Assembly: GCF_043643765.1 (NCBI RefSeq)
Contig: NZ_JBHZSP010000003.1
Span: 1 to 64,000, forward strand
Source: Marinomonas posidonica_A
Lineage (GTDB): Bacteria > Pseudomonadota > Gammaproteobacteria > Pseudomonadales > Marinomonadaceae
Direction: 5' to 3'
DNA: 64,000 nucleotides
Position 1 is the first letter of the stretch. The number at the start of each line of letters is the position of its first letter. The translations under genes and the position numbers were made by a program. Below the pieces are notes generated by a model that worked only from the letters and a program-made list of their open reading frames with translations, was not told the origin of the DNA and made no database searches. This document shows positions 51,627-59,810 of the stretch, in pieces.

Positions 51627-51924
51627 ATAAAGATCATAGGATGAAATATAATAAAGCTCCAATAATATAGGTGTTATATGGTTATCAAGAATAAAAGGTA
51701 AATATAAGCATTTAATTGCTTTATGTCTCTGCCTAATAATGAATTAGAGTTGGAATTTTAATTAACTGTTTAGTAATATGTCTAGGCCATATAATATGCT
51801 CTTAAGCTTGAGAGAACTCGGTTCTCTCATCATAATGATGGATGTTTAGCTTTAAGGATAAGAGCTCCTTTCTAATATATCTTAATTGCGCTTAAGGATG
51901 ATTTTACTTTAAAAGGAAGTATCA
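51627..51924. other. Intergenic region with 9-bp hairpin
   Basis: 298 bases. TGAGAGAAC-TCG-GTTCTCTCA at 51809-51829 is a tight perfect hairpin, not followed by T's. The rest is AT-rich and probably holds the promoter of the two small lipoproteins. Confidence 0.5.
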
Positions 51925-52125
51925 ATGATGCTAAAAAAACTATGCTTATTAATCACTGTCGCAGCAAGCGTCAGTGCCTGCTCATCTTTTTACAATGATA
52001 GTGCTGTTGCCCCAGATGGTGGTCGTTTCGTATCTGGCCAATATGATGGTAATAAAGCGATTTTTCACTGTCCATCAACGCCAGATGCAGGTGATTGTGA
52101 ACGTATAAATGTTGAATTTAAGTAA
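51925..52125 (+). CDS. Small lipoprotein 1
   Basis: 66 aa with a type II signal peptide: KKLCLLITVAASVSACSSF, lipobox V-S-A-C at residue ~19. The mature part is about 48 residues with two further cysteines (HCPS...GDCERI) that could form a disulfide. AAAGGAAGTATCA precedes ATG. Paired 14 bases from a second small lipoprotein. Family unknown. Confidence 0.75.
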   Translation: MMLKKLCLLITVAASVSACSSFYNDSAVAPDGGRFVSGQYDGNKAIFHCPSTPDAGDCERINVEFK

Positions 52126-52139
52126 AAGGATTTTGAAAA

Positions 52140-52346
52140 ATGAAATTTAAATTATTAGCTTCTTTACTGATTGCTGTTGGTCTAACTGGTTGTGCTTCAA
52201 CATTCACAAGTATTGAACCTGCGGCTGAAGAAAATATGTATTTTGTGACAGAAAATCATAATCGTCCATTTGGCATTTCTGGAGAGCTTCATTTATGTGA
52301 GGCAATTGATTCCAGTAATATGGTTTGTGAAACGATAGACGATTAA
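52140..52346 (+). CDS. Small lipoprotein 2
   Basis: 68 aa. KLLASLLIAVGLTGCAST is a clear type II signal with lipobox L-T-G-C at residue 18. The mature region again has two cysteines (LHLCEAI...MVCETI), spaced like those of its upstream neighbour. The two genes share layout and probably arose by duplication. They end at the terminator 52356-52383. Function unknown. Confidence 0.78.
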   Translation: MKFKLLASLLIAVGLTGCASTFTSIEPAAEENMYFVTENHNRPFGISGELHLCEAIDSSNMVCETIDD

Positions 52347-52355
52347 TTGTCGAAT

Positions 52356-52383
52356 TAGACGGCTTTATTTTTAAAGCCGTCTA
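52356..52383 (+). terminator. Terminator of the lipoprotein pair
   Basis: TAGACGGCTTTA / TAAAGCCGTCTA, 12-base perfect arms with a TTTT loop. Confidence 0.75.
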
Positions 52384-52423
52384 TATTTAGTCTTATCATT
52401 TTATCTCTTATTATTTCTTCGTA

Positions 52424-52891
52424 ATGCAATCGAATTGTCAATCCTACTTAGCAAGCTATCTAAAACGTTTACCTAAGGCGCAAGCTGAGCAGTACTCTTC
52501 ATTTAGTGCGGATTACTTTTGCGCCGATGAGGTCAATGCCAATCTTTGCGCTGAGTTGATTTTGCGCGGTGAAAAGCGGGCGTCTTGCAGTATGGCGCAT
52601 TGGTATCATCACGAGAATGAAGCGTATCCTCAAGTTGGGCATTTGCAAGTGGTTACCAACTGGCAGGGGCAACCGGTTTGTATCATTGAGACAACCCAAG
52701 TTAGCGAATGCCGTTTTAATGAGGTGACGGCCGAGTTTGCTGTGGCCGAGGGTGAGGGAGATAAGTCACTGAGCTGGTGGCGTGAAGCACACTGGGATTT
52801 CTTTTCTAAAGAATGTGAAGAATTGGACATTCCTCCAGCGGAAGATATGATGCTGGTGTTGGAACACTTTAAACGCGTTTATCCGTTATGA
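52424..52891 (+). CDS. ASCH domain protein
   Basis: 155 aa. ASCH fold features: CADEVNANLCAELILRGEKR (the G-x-K-x-x motif), PQVGHLQVVTNWQGQPVCII and DKSLSWWREAHWDFFSKEC (the conserved W-x-x-x-H-x-x-F-F-x-x). This C-terminal block is typical of YqfB/RNase-like ASCH proteins such as amidohydrolases acting on N4-acetylcytidine. Binding of RNA or a nucleoside is inferred. Overlaps the converging AraC gene by 23 bases at the 3' ends. Confidence 0.85.
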   Translation: MQSNCQSYLASYLKRLPKAQAEQYSSFSADYFCADEVNANLCAELILRGEKRASCSMAHWYHHENEAYPQVGHLQVVTNWQGQPVCIIETTQVSECRFNEVTAEFAVAEGEGDKSLSWWREAHWDFFSKECEELDIPPAEDMMLVLEHFKRVYPL

Positions 52892-53888
52892 GTTTTTTAG
52901 GCCGCAGAGGCGGCTCTCCAAATATTCGTTTATAAGCTCTGGAGAACGCCGCTTCAGATTGATAGCCCAATTCTTCGGCCAGATCGGCCAAAGTCACTTG
53001 AGACTGATTGATTTTGTGTCTCGCCAAATTCATTCGCCATTCGGTAAGGTAATGTTTCACTGAGGTACCAATGACCTGGGTAAAATGGGCAGAAAACCCT
53101 GAGCGCGACATGCCAGCTAATGTTGCCAGTTGATCAACCGTCCAAGCGTATTGTGGTTGAGTGTGAATGGCTGACAAGGCTTTAGCTAATTTCGGGTCTT
53201 GTAGACCGCTAAGCCATCCATTTGGGGCGTGGCTACTTTTAGTGATCCAGTTGCGAATGGCTTGAATGACAATAATGTCAGCCAGATGTGTCATGATGGT
53301 TTCACCGCCAGGGGCAAGCGTCGAGGCTTCTTGTTCTAAGGTGTGCATCATACTTTGCAGAGACAGAGGTAGGTTGTCCTTTGCTTGACTTAGGTGAATG
53401 ACGTCAGGAAGCTGTGCAATCAGCTTTTGTCCTGCAATATGGTCAAAGCTTAGTACCCCGCAGATGAGCCGAGTTACCTGTGCTTCGCTTTGCCCTTCCA
53501 CTTTTTCTCTTTCTTTTTCACGTCCTTTTCCGCCATAGCGAAGAAATTCATAACGTTCTGAGAGTTTGGTGACGGGAATGTCGAAGAAAGGTTCACATGT
53601 TTGTCCCTTTTCATGACTAATATTATGGCCCAGACCTTTGGCGACTAAGGCCAGTTCACCTGGTTGCAAATAGTGGCTTTTACCGTTTTCGAAGCTTAGC
53701 CAACACCCTCCCTCCGTCACGATATGGAACATCATTTTGCCTGCTAAAGGGGGCATGGCAATGCCCCAAGGCTCAATCAGCTCTGAATTGGCGTAGATCA
53801 AACCGTTTAGTCTAAGAGAATAAAGAGTTTCCCCTAATGTATCGGAATGAGCGGGTATATCACGAGGTGGAAGCATGTTGGTGTCCAT
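52869..53888 (-). CDS. AraC-family regulator with cupin sensor (paralogue of 17639-18607)
   Basis: 339 aa from ATG 53888 (MDTNMLPPRDIPAHSDTLGE); the open frame continues 54 codons upstream but that part is not conserved-looking. Cupin region: FHIVTEGGCWLSFENG, YLQPGELALVAKGLGHNIS. C-terminal HTH pair: VDQLATLAGMSRSGFSAHFT and ELGYQSEAAFSRAYKRIFGE. Same architecture as the AraC gene at 17.6 kb. Divergent from the NmrA-like gene, the probable target. Confidence 0.9.
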   Translation of the reverse strand: MDTNMLPPRDIPAHSDTLGETLYSLRLNGLIYANSELIEPWGIAMPPLAGKMMFHIVTEGGCWLSFENGKSHYLQPGELALVAKGLGHNISHEKGQTCEPFFDIPVTKLSERYEFLRYGGKGREKEREKVEGQSEAQVTRLICGVLSFDHIAGQKLIAQLPDVIHLSQAKDNLPLSLQSMMHTLEQEASTLAPGGETIMTHLADIIVIQAIRNWITKSSHAPNGWLSGLQDPKLAKALSAIHTQPQYAWTVDQLATLAGMSRSGFSAHFTQVIGTSVKHYLTEWRMNLARHKINQSQVTLADLAEELGYQSEAAFSRAYKRIFGEPPLRPKKLITDKRV

Positions 53889-54028
53889 GACTTTGTAATC
53901 TGTATTTTTAGACGAACTGCAAAAAAGTATGGATATTAAGGCATTAAATATCAAGTTTTGGCCGATTAAACTGTCATTTAAGTTAGCAAGTACTGGCTGA
54001 TGTTTAAAATTGAATGAGAGGGTTTGAG

Positions 54029-54874
54029 ATGAAAGACAATAGCATGGCAATCATTGGTGCTCAGGGTAAAACTGGCGCAAGAGTTATGAAAAAGTTGAAC
54101 GCATTAGGTTTGAATCCCCGTGGCTTATCACGCCACAGTGAAGTGATGTTTGATTGGGCAAGGCGTGATACTTGGGTACCCGCTTTGACTGGAGTGAAAG
54201 CCCTGTATGTGACCTATTATCCTGATTTGGCAGTCCCGCAAGCGGAAGAGGATATGAGTGCTTTAGTCGCCGTGGCAAAACAAGTCGGAATCGATCATTT
54301 AGTGTTGTTATCTGGCCGAGGTGAAGAAGGGGCGCAGCGCGCTGAGCAGGTGGTCATACACAGTGGACTAAGGTGGAATGTGGTGCGTGCCAGTTGGTTC
54401 ATGCAAAACTTTAGTGAGAGCTTTATGGTACAGGGCATTGCTGCAGGGAACTTAGTATTGCCTGAGCCTAACGCCACAGAACCTTTTATAGACGCAGAGG
54501 ACATTGCTGATGTGGTGGTAGCGGCGTTCACGCAGCCGCATTTGACCGATCAATTATTGGAGGTGACAGGGCCTGAGTTACTGAGTTTTATGGATTGCGT
54601 CGAAAAAATCAGTGCAATGATTGGGCGAAAGGTGGAGTTCAGCCCTGTACCAGTAGAGGCTTATTTAGCGGGTGCTAAGGCGCAAGGTTTGCCCGATGAC
54701 ATGGCCTGGTTAATCAACGAATTATTCGTCAATGTATTGGATGGGCGTAACGAATCGATCACGGATACGGTATGGCAAGTTTTAGGTCGACCTGCGCGTC
54801 GTTTTGATCAATATCTTGTGGATCAGGCAGAGGCGTCGATATGGTGTCAATCACAGGAGAGCACAGGTGGCTGA
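54029..54874 (+). CDS. NmrA-like NAD(P)-binding protein
   Basis: 281 aa from ATG 54029 (RBS GAGAGG ~8 bases upstream; in-frame ATG at 54014 is weaker). Rossmann fold: AIIGAQGKTGARVMKKL with G-x-x-G-x-x-G, HLVLLSGRGEEGA and NVVRASWFMQNFSESFM, matching the NmrA/NAD(P)H-binding family, close to azoreductase/quinone oxidoreductase QOR2-type proteins. Likely a quinone/NADPH sensor or reductase. Overlaps the next gene by eight bases. Confidence 0.87.
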   Translation: MKDNSMAIIGAQGKTGARVMKKLNALGLNPRGLSRHSEVMFDWARRDTWVPALTGVKALYVTYYPDLAVPQAEEDMSALVAVAKQVGIDHLVLLSGRGEEGAQRAEQVVIHSGLRWNVVRASWFMQNFSESFMVQGIAAGNLVLPEPNATEPFIDAEDIADVVVAAFTQPHLTDQLLEVTGPELLSFMDCVEKISAMIGRKVEFSPVPVEAYLAGAKAQGLPDDMAWLINELFVNVLDGRNESITDTVWQVLGRPARRFDQYLVDQAEASIWCQSQESTGG

Positions 54875-55316
54875 GTTACTGATTGTCTTATTGGGTATCA
54901 TGGCGGGAACGTATTTTGCCTTTTCTGCTTTTGTGATGAGAGCATTAAATCGTCTTGCTGCCAACGAGGCGATTAGCGTCATGAACAGCATAAATCGAAT
55001 GATTTTAAACAGCGTATTTATGCCCATTTTCTTTGTTTCAAGTGCTTGCTTGTTGGGGGCTTTATTATGGCATGTATCTAACTGGCAAGCGGGTGAGTCG
55101 GGGTTTTGGATAGCGTCAGCCTTGATCTATTTACTGGGTATGTTTGCGGTAACCTTATTTGGTAATGTGCCATTGAATGAACGACTGAAACAGGGGGCGA
55201 AATATTCAGAATTAAGCCACACTCTTTGGCATGAATATGCTGTTAAGTGGACGCGATTGAATCACGTAAGGACATTAAGCAGTGCTTTAGCCTGTTCTAT
55301 TTTGACTTACGTATAA
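54867..55316 (+). CDS. DUF1772 membrane protein
   Basis: 149 aa from GTG 54867 (AGGAGAGCACAG upstream, overlapping the NmrA gene's stop). Four helices; LLGIMAGTYFAFSAFVMRAL, then NSVFMPIFFVSSACL and GNVPLNERL are DUF1772 (anthrone-oxygenase-like) hallmarks, including the N-V-P-L-N-x-x-L motif. NmrA + DUF1772 under an AraC regulator is a recurrent pairing; function unknown, possibly oxidation of a quinone-like compound. Confidence 0.85.
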   Translation: MAELLIVLLGIMAGTYFAFSAFVMRALNRLAANEAISVMNSINRMILNSVFMPIFFVSSACLLGALLWHVSNWQAGESGFWIASALIYLLGMFAVTLFGNVPLNERLKQGAKYSELSHTLWHEYAVKWTRLNHVRTLSSALACSILTYV

Positions 55317-55433
55317 TGGCTTTTTCAGAAGCGCGGCGGTTTCTGATGGATGGTACACTGTGGTATTGCATCGTTGGTGCAATGAAGCAATACCACCGTA
55401 ATATTGATGGCTATTTGTAGTAGAGGAATGGAT

Positions 55434-55808
55434 ATGGCAAAACTGGGTGTAAATCAAGGTCAACTAGCGGCTTGTTCGAATAAGCCGAACTGCGTAAGCA
55501 GTCAAGCACAAGACAGAGAGCATTATATTGATCCATTGTTGTTTCATGGCAATCAAGAGAATGCACATCAGGCGATTATAGCCATTTTGCAGCAGACTAA
55601 ACGTGTGAACATCGTGACCAAGGAAGCAAACTATTTGCATGCTGAGTTTAAATCCGCCTTGTTTCGCTTTGTTGATGATGTGGAATTTTACTTTGTTGAA
55701 GAGTCACCGAGCTTGACGACCATTCACATTCGCTCAGCTTCTCGGGTAGGGTATTCCGATTTGGGGGTAAATCGTAAGCGTATGGAGTCGCTTCGAGCAC
55801 AATTATGA
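55434..55808 (+). CDS. DUF1499 protein
   Basis: 124 aa from ATG 55434 (GAGGA five bases upstream of the GATATG). Conserved block CSNKPNCVSSQA near residue 14 and VTKEANYLHAEFKSALFRFV then DDVEFYFVEE with a terminal SDLGVNRKRMESLR, all DUF1499 signatures. Family function unknown. Overlaps the next gene by four bases. Confidence 0.9.
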   Translation: MAKLGVNQGQLAACSNKPNCVSSQAQDREHYIDPLLFHGNQENAHQAIIAILQQTKRVNIVTKEANYLHAEFKSALFRFVDDVEFYFVEESPSLTTIHIRSASRVGYSDLGVNRKRMESLRAQL

Positions 55809-56089
55809 TGTTCAGCTTGATGTGCGCTTGGTATGCTTTTTTCAATCTTTTGGCTATTCTGGCTTACGGTTTTGATAAATACGCGGCGATACGTGGCCAT
55901 TGGCGAGTTCAGGAATCTACCTTGCATTTATTGTCTTTGCTGGGTGGCTGGATTGGGGCGTTAATGGCGCAACGTTTATTTCGTCATAAGCGAAGTAAAC
56001 AGCGTTTTATGTTGGTGTTTTGGGGAAGTGTGTTTGTCAATTTACTGGGATTGTTCTTGGTCTTAAGCCAATGGTCGGCTTTTATGTAA
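55805..56089 (+). CDS. DUF1294 membrane protein
   Basis: 94 aa with three helices. FDKYAAIRGHWRVQESTLHL, LGGWIGALMAQRLFRHKRSK and the RFMLVFWGSVFVNLL end match DUF1294. ATG overlaps the DUF1499 stop (ATGA), so the two are co-translated. Function unknown. Confidence 0.9.
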   Translation: MMFSLMCAWYAFFNLLAILAYGFDKYAAIRGHWRVQESTLHLLSLLGGWIGALMAQRLFRHKRSKQRFMLVFWGSVFVNLLGLFLVLSQWSAFM

Positions 56090-56248
56090 CCAATATGTCA
56101 AAAAATATTGAGTATTTCATTTTATTTTCTTCCTAACCTCAGATTTGCTTCCTTCAAACTCGGTTCCGTTTTACTATTTATTCATTGAATGAGTCCTTTT
56201 TTAAAGTGGCTCATTCTGTCTTTATTAAACTCAATTTAGGAAACAGTA

Positions 56249-57247
56249 ATGGCGGCTTTTGGTAGCGTTTTTATGCCTAAGATGGCATTAGCGACATTCG
56301 AAAATAATCAGTGGAGTGAAGCAAGTATCGTAGCGGCGGACAGCATTCAAATGCATCCAGGTGCGCACGTCTTGCATTATTCTAGTACCTGTTTTGAAGG
56401 TTTGAAGGCATTCCGCCACGAAGATGGTAGTGTGCATGTGTTTCGAATGGACCAAAATATCAAACGTTTGGCGCAAAGCAGTCGTTTGTTGTTTTTGCCA
56501 GAATTCGATGAGGCAGCCGTTTCGAAAATGATCTTAGATGTGGTCGCAGAATATGCAGAGGATGTACCTACGCCTCCAGGTTCTATGTACATTCGACCAA
56601 CTCATATTGGTACCGAAGCCGCCATCGGTAAAGCCGCTGCGCCAACGGCTTCTTCTATGTTGTATGTATTGTTGTCTCCAGTTGGGGATTATTTTACGGG
56701 TGGGGCTAAAGCGTTACGTTTGTTGTTGGATGAAAACGGCATGCGTTGTGCGCCTCATATGGGAATGGTGAAAAGTGGTGGTAACTATGCCAGCGCATTG
56801 GGGCCTATCGCCAAAGCACAAAAAGAAGTACAAGCGGATCAAATCCTGTTTTGTCCAAATGGTGATGTACAAGAGACTGGTGCAGCTAACTTCTTATTGA
56901 TTGACGGTAACGAAATCATCACCAAAGGATTGGATACTAGTTTCCTACATGGTGTGACACGTTCATCCATTTTGACTCTGGCAAACGATTTAGGCATGAC
57001 GGTATCAGAGCGTGATCTTACCGTTGATGAGCTACTTGAGCGTGCCGCTAAGCCAGAAGTGGAAGCGGTGTTGTCTGGTACAGCCGCGGTACTGACATCT
57101 GTGGGTACTTTTATTCACGATGGTAAAGACTTTAAAGTCGGCAGTGGCGAACCTGGCCCTATTGCACAGAAGCTTCGCCAAGCATTGAATGATATTCAAT
57201 GGGGTAAGGCAGAAGACAAACATAATTGGCTAACGAAAGTCGTATAA
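56249..57247 (+). CDS. ilvE: Branched-chain amino acid aminotransferase
   Basis: 332 aa, fold type IV PLP enzyme. YSSTCFEGLKAFRHEDGSVH and HVFRMDQNIKRLAQSSRLLF at the front, MVKSGGNYASALGPIAKAQK holding the Schiff-base Lys, QETGAANFLLI and GVTRSSILTLA behind. This is the long (BcaT-type) variant of IlvE, ~330 residues instead of ~310. Transaminates Leu, Ile and Val. Closed by a strong terminator. Confidence 0.94.
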   Translation: MAAFGSVFMPKMALATFENNQWSEASIVAADSIQMHPGAHVLHYSSTCFEGLKAFRHEDGSVHVFRMDQNIKRLAQSSRLLFLPEFDEAAVSKMILDVVAEYAEDVPTPPGSMYIRPTHIGTEAAIGKAAAPTASSMLYVLLSPVGDYFTGGAKALRLLLDENGMRCAPHMGMVKSGGNYASALGPIAKAQKEVQADQILFCPNGDVQETGAANFLLIDGNEIITKGLDTSFLHGVTRSSILTLANDLGMTVSERDLTVDELLERAAKPEVEAVLSGTAAVLTSVGTFIHDGKDFKVGSGEPGPIAQKLRQALNDIQWGKAEDKHNWLTKVV

Positions 57248-57281
57248 GTCTTTTGTTTTAGAGAAAAAAGTCTGAAAGACA

Positions 57282-57329
57282 AAAAACGCCTGATGACACT
57301 CACTTAAGTGGATGCCATCAGGCGTTTTT
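57282..57329. terminator. Bidirectional terminator between ilvE and the barrel gene
   Basis: 14-base arms AAAAACGCCTGATG / CATCAGGCGTTTTT with a 20-base loop that itself contains cacttaagtg. Confidence 0.92.
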
Positions 57330-57368
57330 GTGTTTAGGTATGAAACCCCTTTTTTTAACGCTTTGGTT

Positions 57369-57911
57369 TTAGAAACTTAAGCGTAATGAGGCGAACATGG
57401 CATCGTAGTTATAGCCTGCAATTTCTGCCGTGTCGTAGTTGGCTGCAACGGAAAAGTTTTTTGTGACATAGTAGCGAGCGGCCACAGCAAAGCTGGAATC
57501 AGTGTCTGAGAAAACGTCGTCGTATTTGAATTTACCTTCCAATTCCACTCGATCTGAAATGGTGGTGCGAACACCTGCTGTGATCCGAAAGCCGGTTTCG
57601 TCATTGCGGCCAAGATCCACTTGGACATACTGTAACTGACCGAAAATGTTGGATTGACTGCCTACACCGGAATACATACCGGCACCAACGGCCATCACAT
57701 CTAGGCTGCCATATTCGGTTGATTCGAATGCGACGTAAGGTCCCGCTGAGGTTTCAAATGCACCAGAAAGGGAAGTGTAGCCATCATCAGAAGAGCTAAC
57801 GTCTACTTTACCAAATCCATAATCAAGGTAGGTAAATAATGATTCTGCATAAGTGCCTGTAGAGAGAGTAACGGCAGCTGTGGCTAAACTCGATAACAAA
57901 ATCTTTTTCAT
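57369..57911 (-). CDS. Outer-membrane beta-barrel protein
   Basis: 180 aa from ATG 57911 with a signal peptide KKILLSSLATAAVTLSTGTY ending A-E. The mature part has about eight amphipathic strands (GPYVAFESTEYG, MAVGAGMYSG, QLQYVQVDLG, RITAGVRTTI, KFKYDDVF, AVAARYYVT, SVAANYDTAE) and ends in Phe (SLRLSF), as OmpX/OmpW-size barrels do. Single gene; function unknown. Confidence 0.82.
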   Translation of the reverse strand: MKKILLSSLATAAVTLSTGTYAESLFTYLDYGFGKVDVSSSDDGYTSLSGAFETSAGPYVAFESTEYGSLDVMAVGAGMYSGVGSQSNIFGQLQYVQVDLGRNDETGFRITAGVRTTISDRVELEGKFKYDDVFSDTDSSFAVAARYYVTKNFSVAANYDTAEIAGYNYDAMFASLRLSF

Positions 57912-58079
57912 TTTTTTCTCCATTATATTAGTAAATGAAAACAGTTTGTCTGTGTATTTCTATATCGACGATGAGACTGGGAAGTTTAATCACAATTTGG
58001 TTTTATTTTGATGACAGTTGGTTTTTTTTGATTGATGATATTAGGCAAAATACATTAATGACGTAATTGGGATCGAGTT

Positions 58080-58358
58080 ATGAAAGTGGTATTGGAAAAG
58101 TTATGTTCACCTATTTTAAACCTCTTTGAGGGTGGTGAAGGGGCGTATGATTACAAACCATCCCATCGTAAAGTGCTCATCACCTTAGGGATACTGTGTC
58201 TGGTCATTGGCGCCATTTCGATTTATGTGGCTTTGGTGACAGGGCAATTCGCAGGAATGATTCCAATTGTATTATTCTGTGGTACCGGTTTGGTGTGTGA
58301 AGTGGTTGGTTTACTTGGTAGTGATCGTGCTGTTGCTCGTATTTGGAAACGAAACTAA
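58080..58358 (+). CDS. Small inner-membrane hypothetical protein
   Basis: 92 aa; two helices (residues ~31-50 LITLGILCLVIGAISIYVAL and ~57-76 GMIPIVLFCGTGLVCEVVGL), basic ends. No family recognised; probably conserved in relatives. Followed by a terminator. Confidence 0.75.
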   Translation: MKVVLEKLCSPILNLFEGGEGAYDYKPSHRKVLITLGILCLVIGAISIYVALVTGQFAGMIPIVLFCGTGLVCEVVGLLGSDRAVARIWKRN

Positions 58359-58387
58359 ATAATGGTCATGAGTTAATGATCGGGGTA

Positions 58388-58413
58388 AGAAAGGCAGCGG
58401 AAGCTGCCTTTCT
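58388..58413. terminator. Terminator between the 92-aa gene and cpxP
   Basis: AGAAAGGCAGC / GCTGCCTTTCT, 11-base perfect arms with a GGAA loop, between converging genes. Confidence 0.8.
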
Positions 58414-58431
58414 AGTGGCCCAGAAGGAATC

Positions 58432-58941
58432 TTAGTGACGTTTACCTTTATGAGGTTTGTCAGCACAGTCTTCAGCGCGCTCTTGTTGAAGTTCGAAGAA
58501 TTTCGCTTTTTGATCGGCGGTTAAGACGCTTAGCATTTTATGCTGTTGGCTTAACTTGTGTACTTGACGCTCAATGCGTTTTTCACTCATTTCTTTTACC
58601 AGTTCGGTGGCTTTAGCAGGGTTAAAGTTATCGGCCATCATCAGGTCTTTGAGCTGGTTCATATGTGCTTCACGCGCTTGCATGTCAGGTTTTGGAGCCT
58701 TATCAAACTCGGCTTTCATTGCTTCTCGGCTGTCTTTGCGCAACTCTTTCAATTGTTCTTTTTGGCTGTCTGTTAACGCCAATTCTTTCATTATGCCGCG
58801 GTCAAAACCGCCCATACGGCATTCTTGTTGTGGTCCTCGTGGGCCTTTACCATCTCTGTCGCCATGAGCAAAACTGCTGGTCGCGCCTAATGTTAAAGGT
58901 AGAACAAGGGAAGCGATAATAAGTTGTTTAGTGAATTTCAT
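58432..58941 (-). CDS. cpxP: Spy/CpxP-family periplasmic chaperone (CpxP-like)
   Basis: 169 aa from ATG 58941; the frame is open 18 codons further but MKFTKQLIIASLVLPLTLGA is the signal peptide. Two LTxxQ motifs (LALTDSQKEQLKEL and VLTADQKAKFFEL) define the Spy/CpxP fold. The C-tail is rich in His, Lys and Asp. It is divergent from cpxR with CpxR boxes between, so it should be a Cpx regulon member that dampens CpxA or guards folding. Confidence 0.9.
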   Translation of the reverse strand: MKFTKQLIIASLVLPLTLGATSSFAHGDRDGKGPRGPQQECRMGGFDRGIMKELALTDSQKEQLKELRKDSREAMKAEFDKAPKPDMQAREAHMNQLKDLMMADNFNPAKATELVKEMSEKRIERQVHKLSQQHKMLSVLTADQKAKFFELQQERAEDCADKPHKGKRH

Positions 58942-59019
58942 AGTTTGATCCTCAATATGATTAAAGGTTGCTCTCTTGGCAGTGCTCGACTGCATGTGAA
59001 CTAGAATAGGATCTGCTAG

Positions 59020-59055
59020 GTAAAGCGCGGTCTAAGCATGGTAAAGTATCGTAAA
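59020..59055. promoter_or_regulatory. CpxR boxes between cpxP and cpxR
   Basis: GTAAA-GTATC-GTAAA at 59041-59055 is a perfect copy of the CpxR consensus GTAAA-N5-GTAAA. A further GTAAA half site is at 59020-59024. It lies 66 bases before cpxR and 100 before cpxP, positioned to control both. Confidence 0.9.
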
Positions 59056-59120
59056 GGATAAAATTTCAACGGGGTTTCAACGTAAAATAGATTTTAGGAT
59101 CAGTAAGGTTTGAGAACGCG

Positions 59121-59810
59121 ATGACACATATTTTAATTATTGATGACGATGTTGAATTGAGTGATTTGCTTAAAGAGGTGTTGTCATTTGAAAATTTTCA
59201 GATATCGACTGCTTACGATGGTTTGGCCGGATTAGCGACCATGAGTGAGTCCGTGGATTTGGTATTGCTGGATGTCATGATGCCGAAATTAAATGGTTTT
59301 GACACCTTGAAGCAGCTGCGTGAAAAATGGTCTGTGCCCGTATTAATGCTCACGGCTAAAGGCGACGAGATCGATCGTGTTGTCGGCTTGGAGTTAGGGG
59401 CGGACGACTATTTGCCTAAGCCATTTAGCGAACGAGAACTGCTGGCTCGTATTCGCGCCATTTTACGACGCACTCAGGTGGTTCCTGATGTTGAAAAAAC
59501 TCAGGATGGCGTTTTGTTTCATGATTTAAAATTGTTTCCAGGTCGTTTAGAAGCCTATTGTGATGAGCAGTTGCTGGATCTGACGAGCACCGAATTTGCC
59601 TTGTTACATTATTTTGTTCAACACCCGGGAAAGGTGCTCACTAAGGAAGACCTGAGTCTTGAGGTATTAGGTAAACGACTTGCGGCTTTTGATCGTGCGG
59701 TCGACATGCATGTTTCCAATTTACGTAAAAAACTACCTGACTGGGACAATGGTAAAGCGCGCATTAAAACCTTGCGTGGTCGCGGTTATTTGCTGGTGGA
59801 GAGTGCTTGA
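59121..59810 (+). CDS. cpxR: Response regulator CpxR
   Basis: 229 aa OmpR/PhoB class. Receiver: ILIIDDDVELSDLLKEVLSF, phospho-acceptor Asp in LVLLDVMMPKLNGFD, Thr/Lys switch LMLTAKGDE and DDYLPKPFSEREL. C-terminal winged helix ending RAVDMHVSNLRKKLPDWDNG with TLRGRGYLLVES. Activates cpxP and other envelope-stress genes. Its stop overlaps the cpxA start by one base. Confidence 0.95.
   Translation: MTHILIIDDDVELSDLLKEVLSFENFQISTAYDGLAGLATMSESVDLVLLDVMMPKLNGFDTLKQLREKWSVPVLMLTAKGDEIDRVVGLELGADDYLPKPFSERELLARIRAILRRTQVVPDVEKTQDGVLFHDLKLFPGRLEAYCDEQLLDLTSTEFALLHYFVQHPGKVLTKEDLSLEVLGKRLAAFDRAVDMHVSNLRKKLPDWDNGKARIKTLRGRGYLLVESA

Noticed and set aside
53889..54050. 54-codon N-terminal extension of the second AraC gene
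   Set aside because: It overlaps the start of the divergent NmrA-like gene and precedes the first conserved cupin residues.
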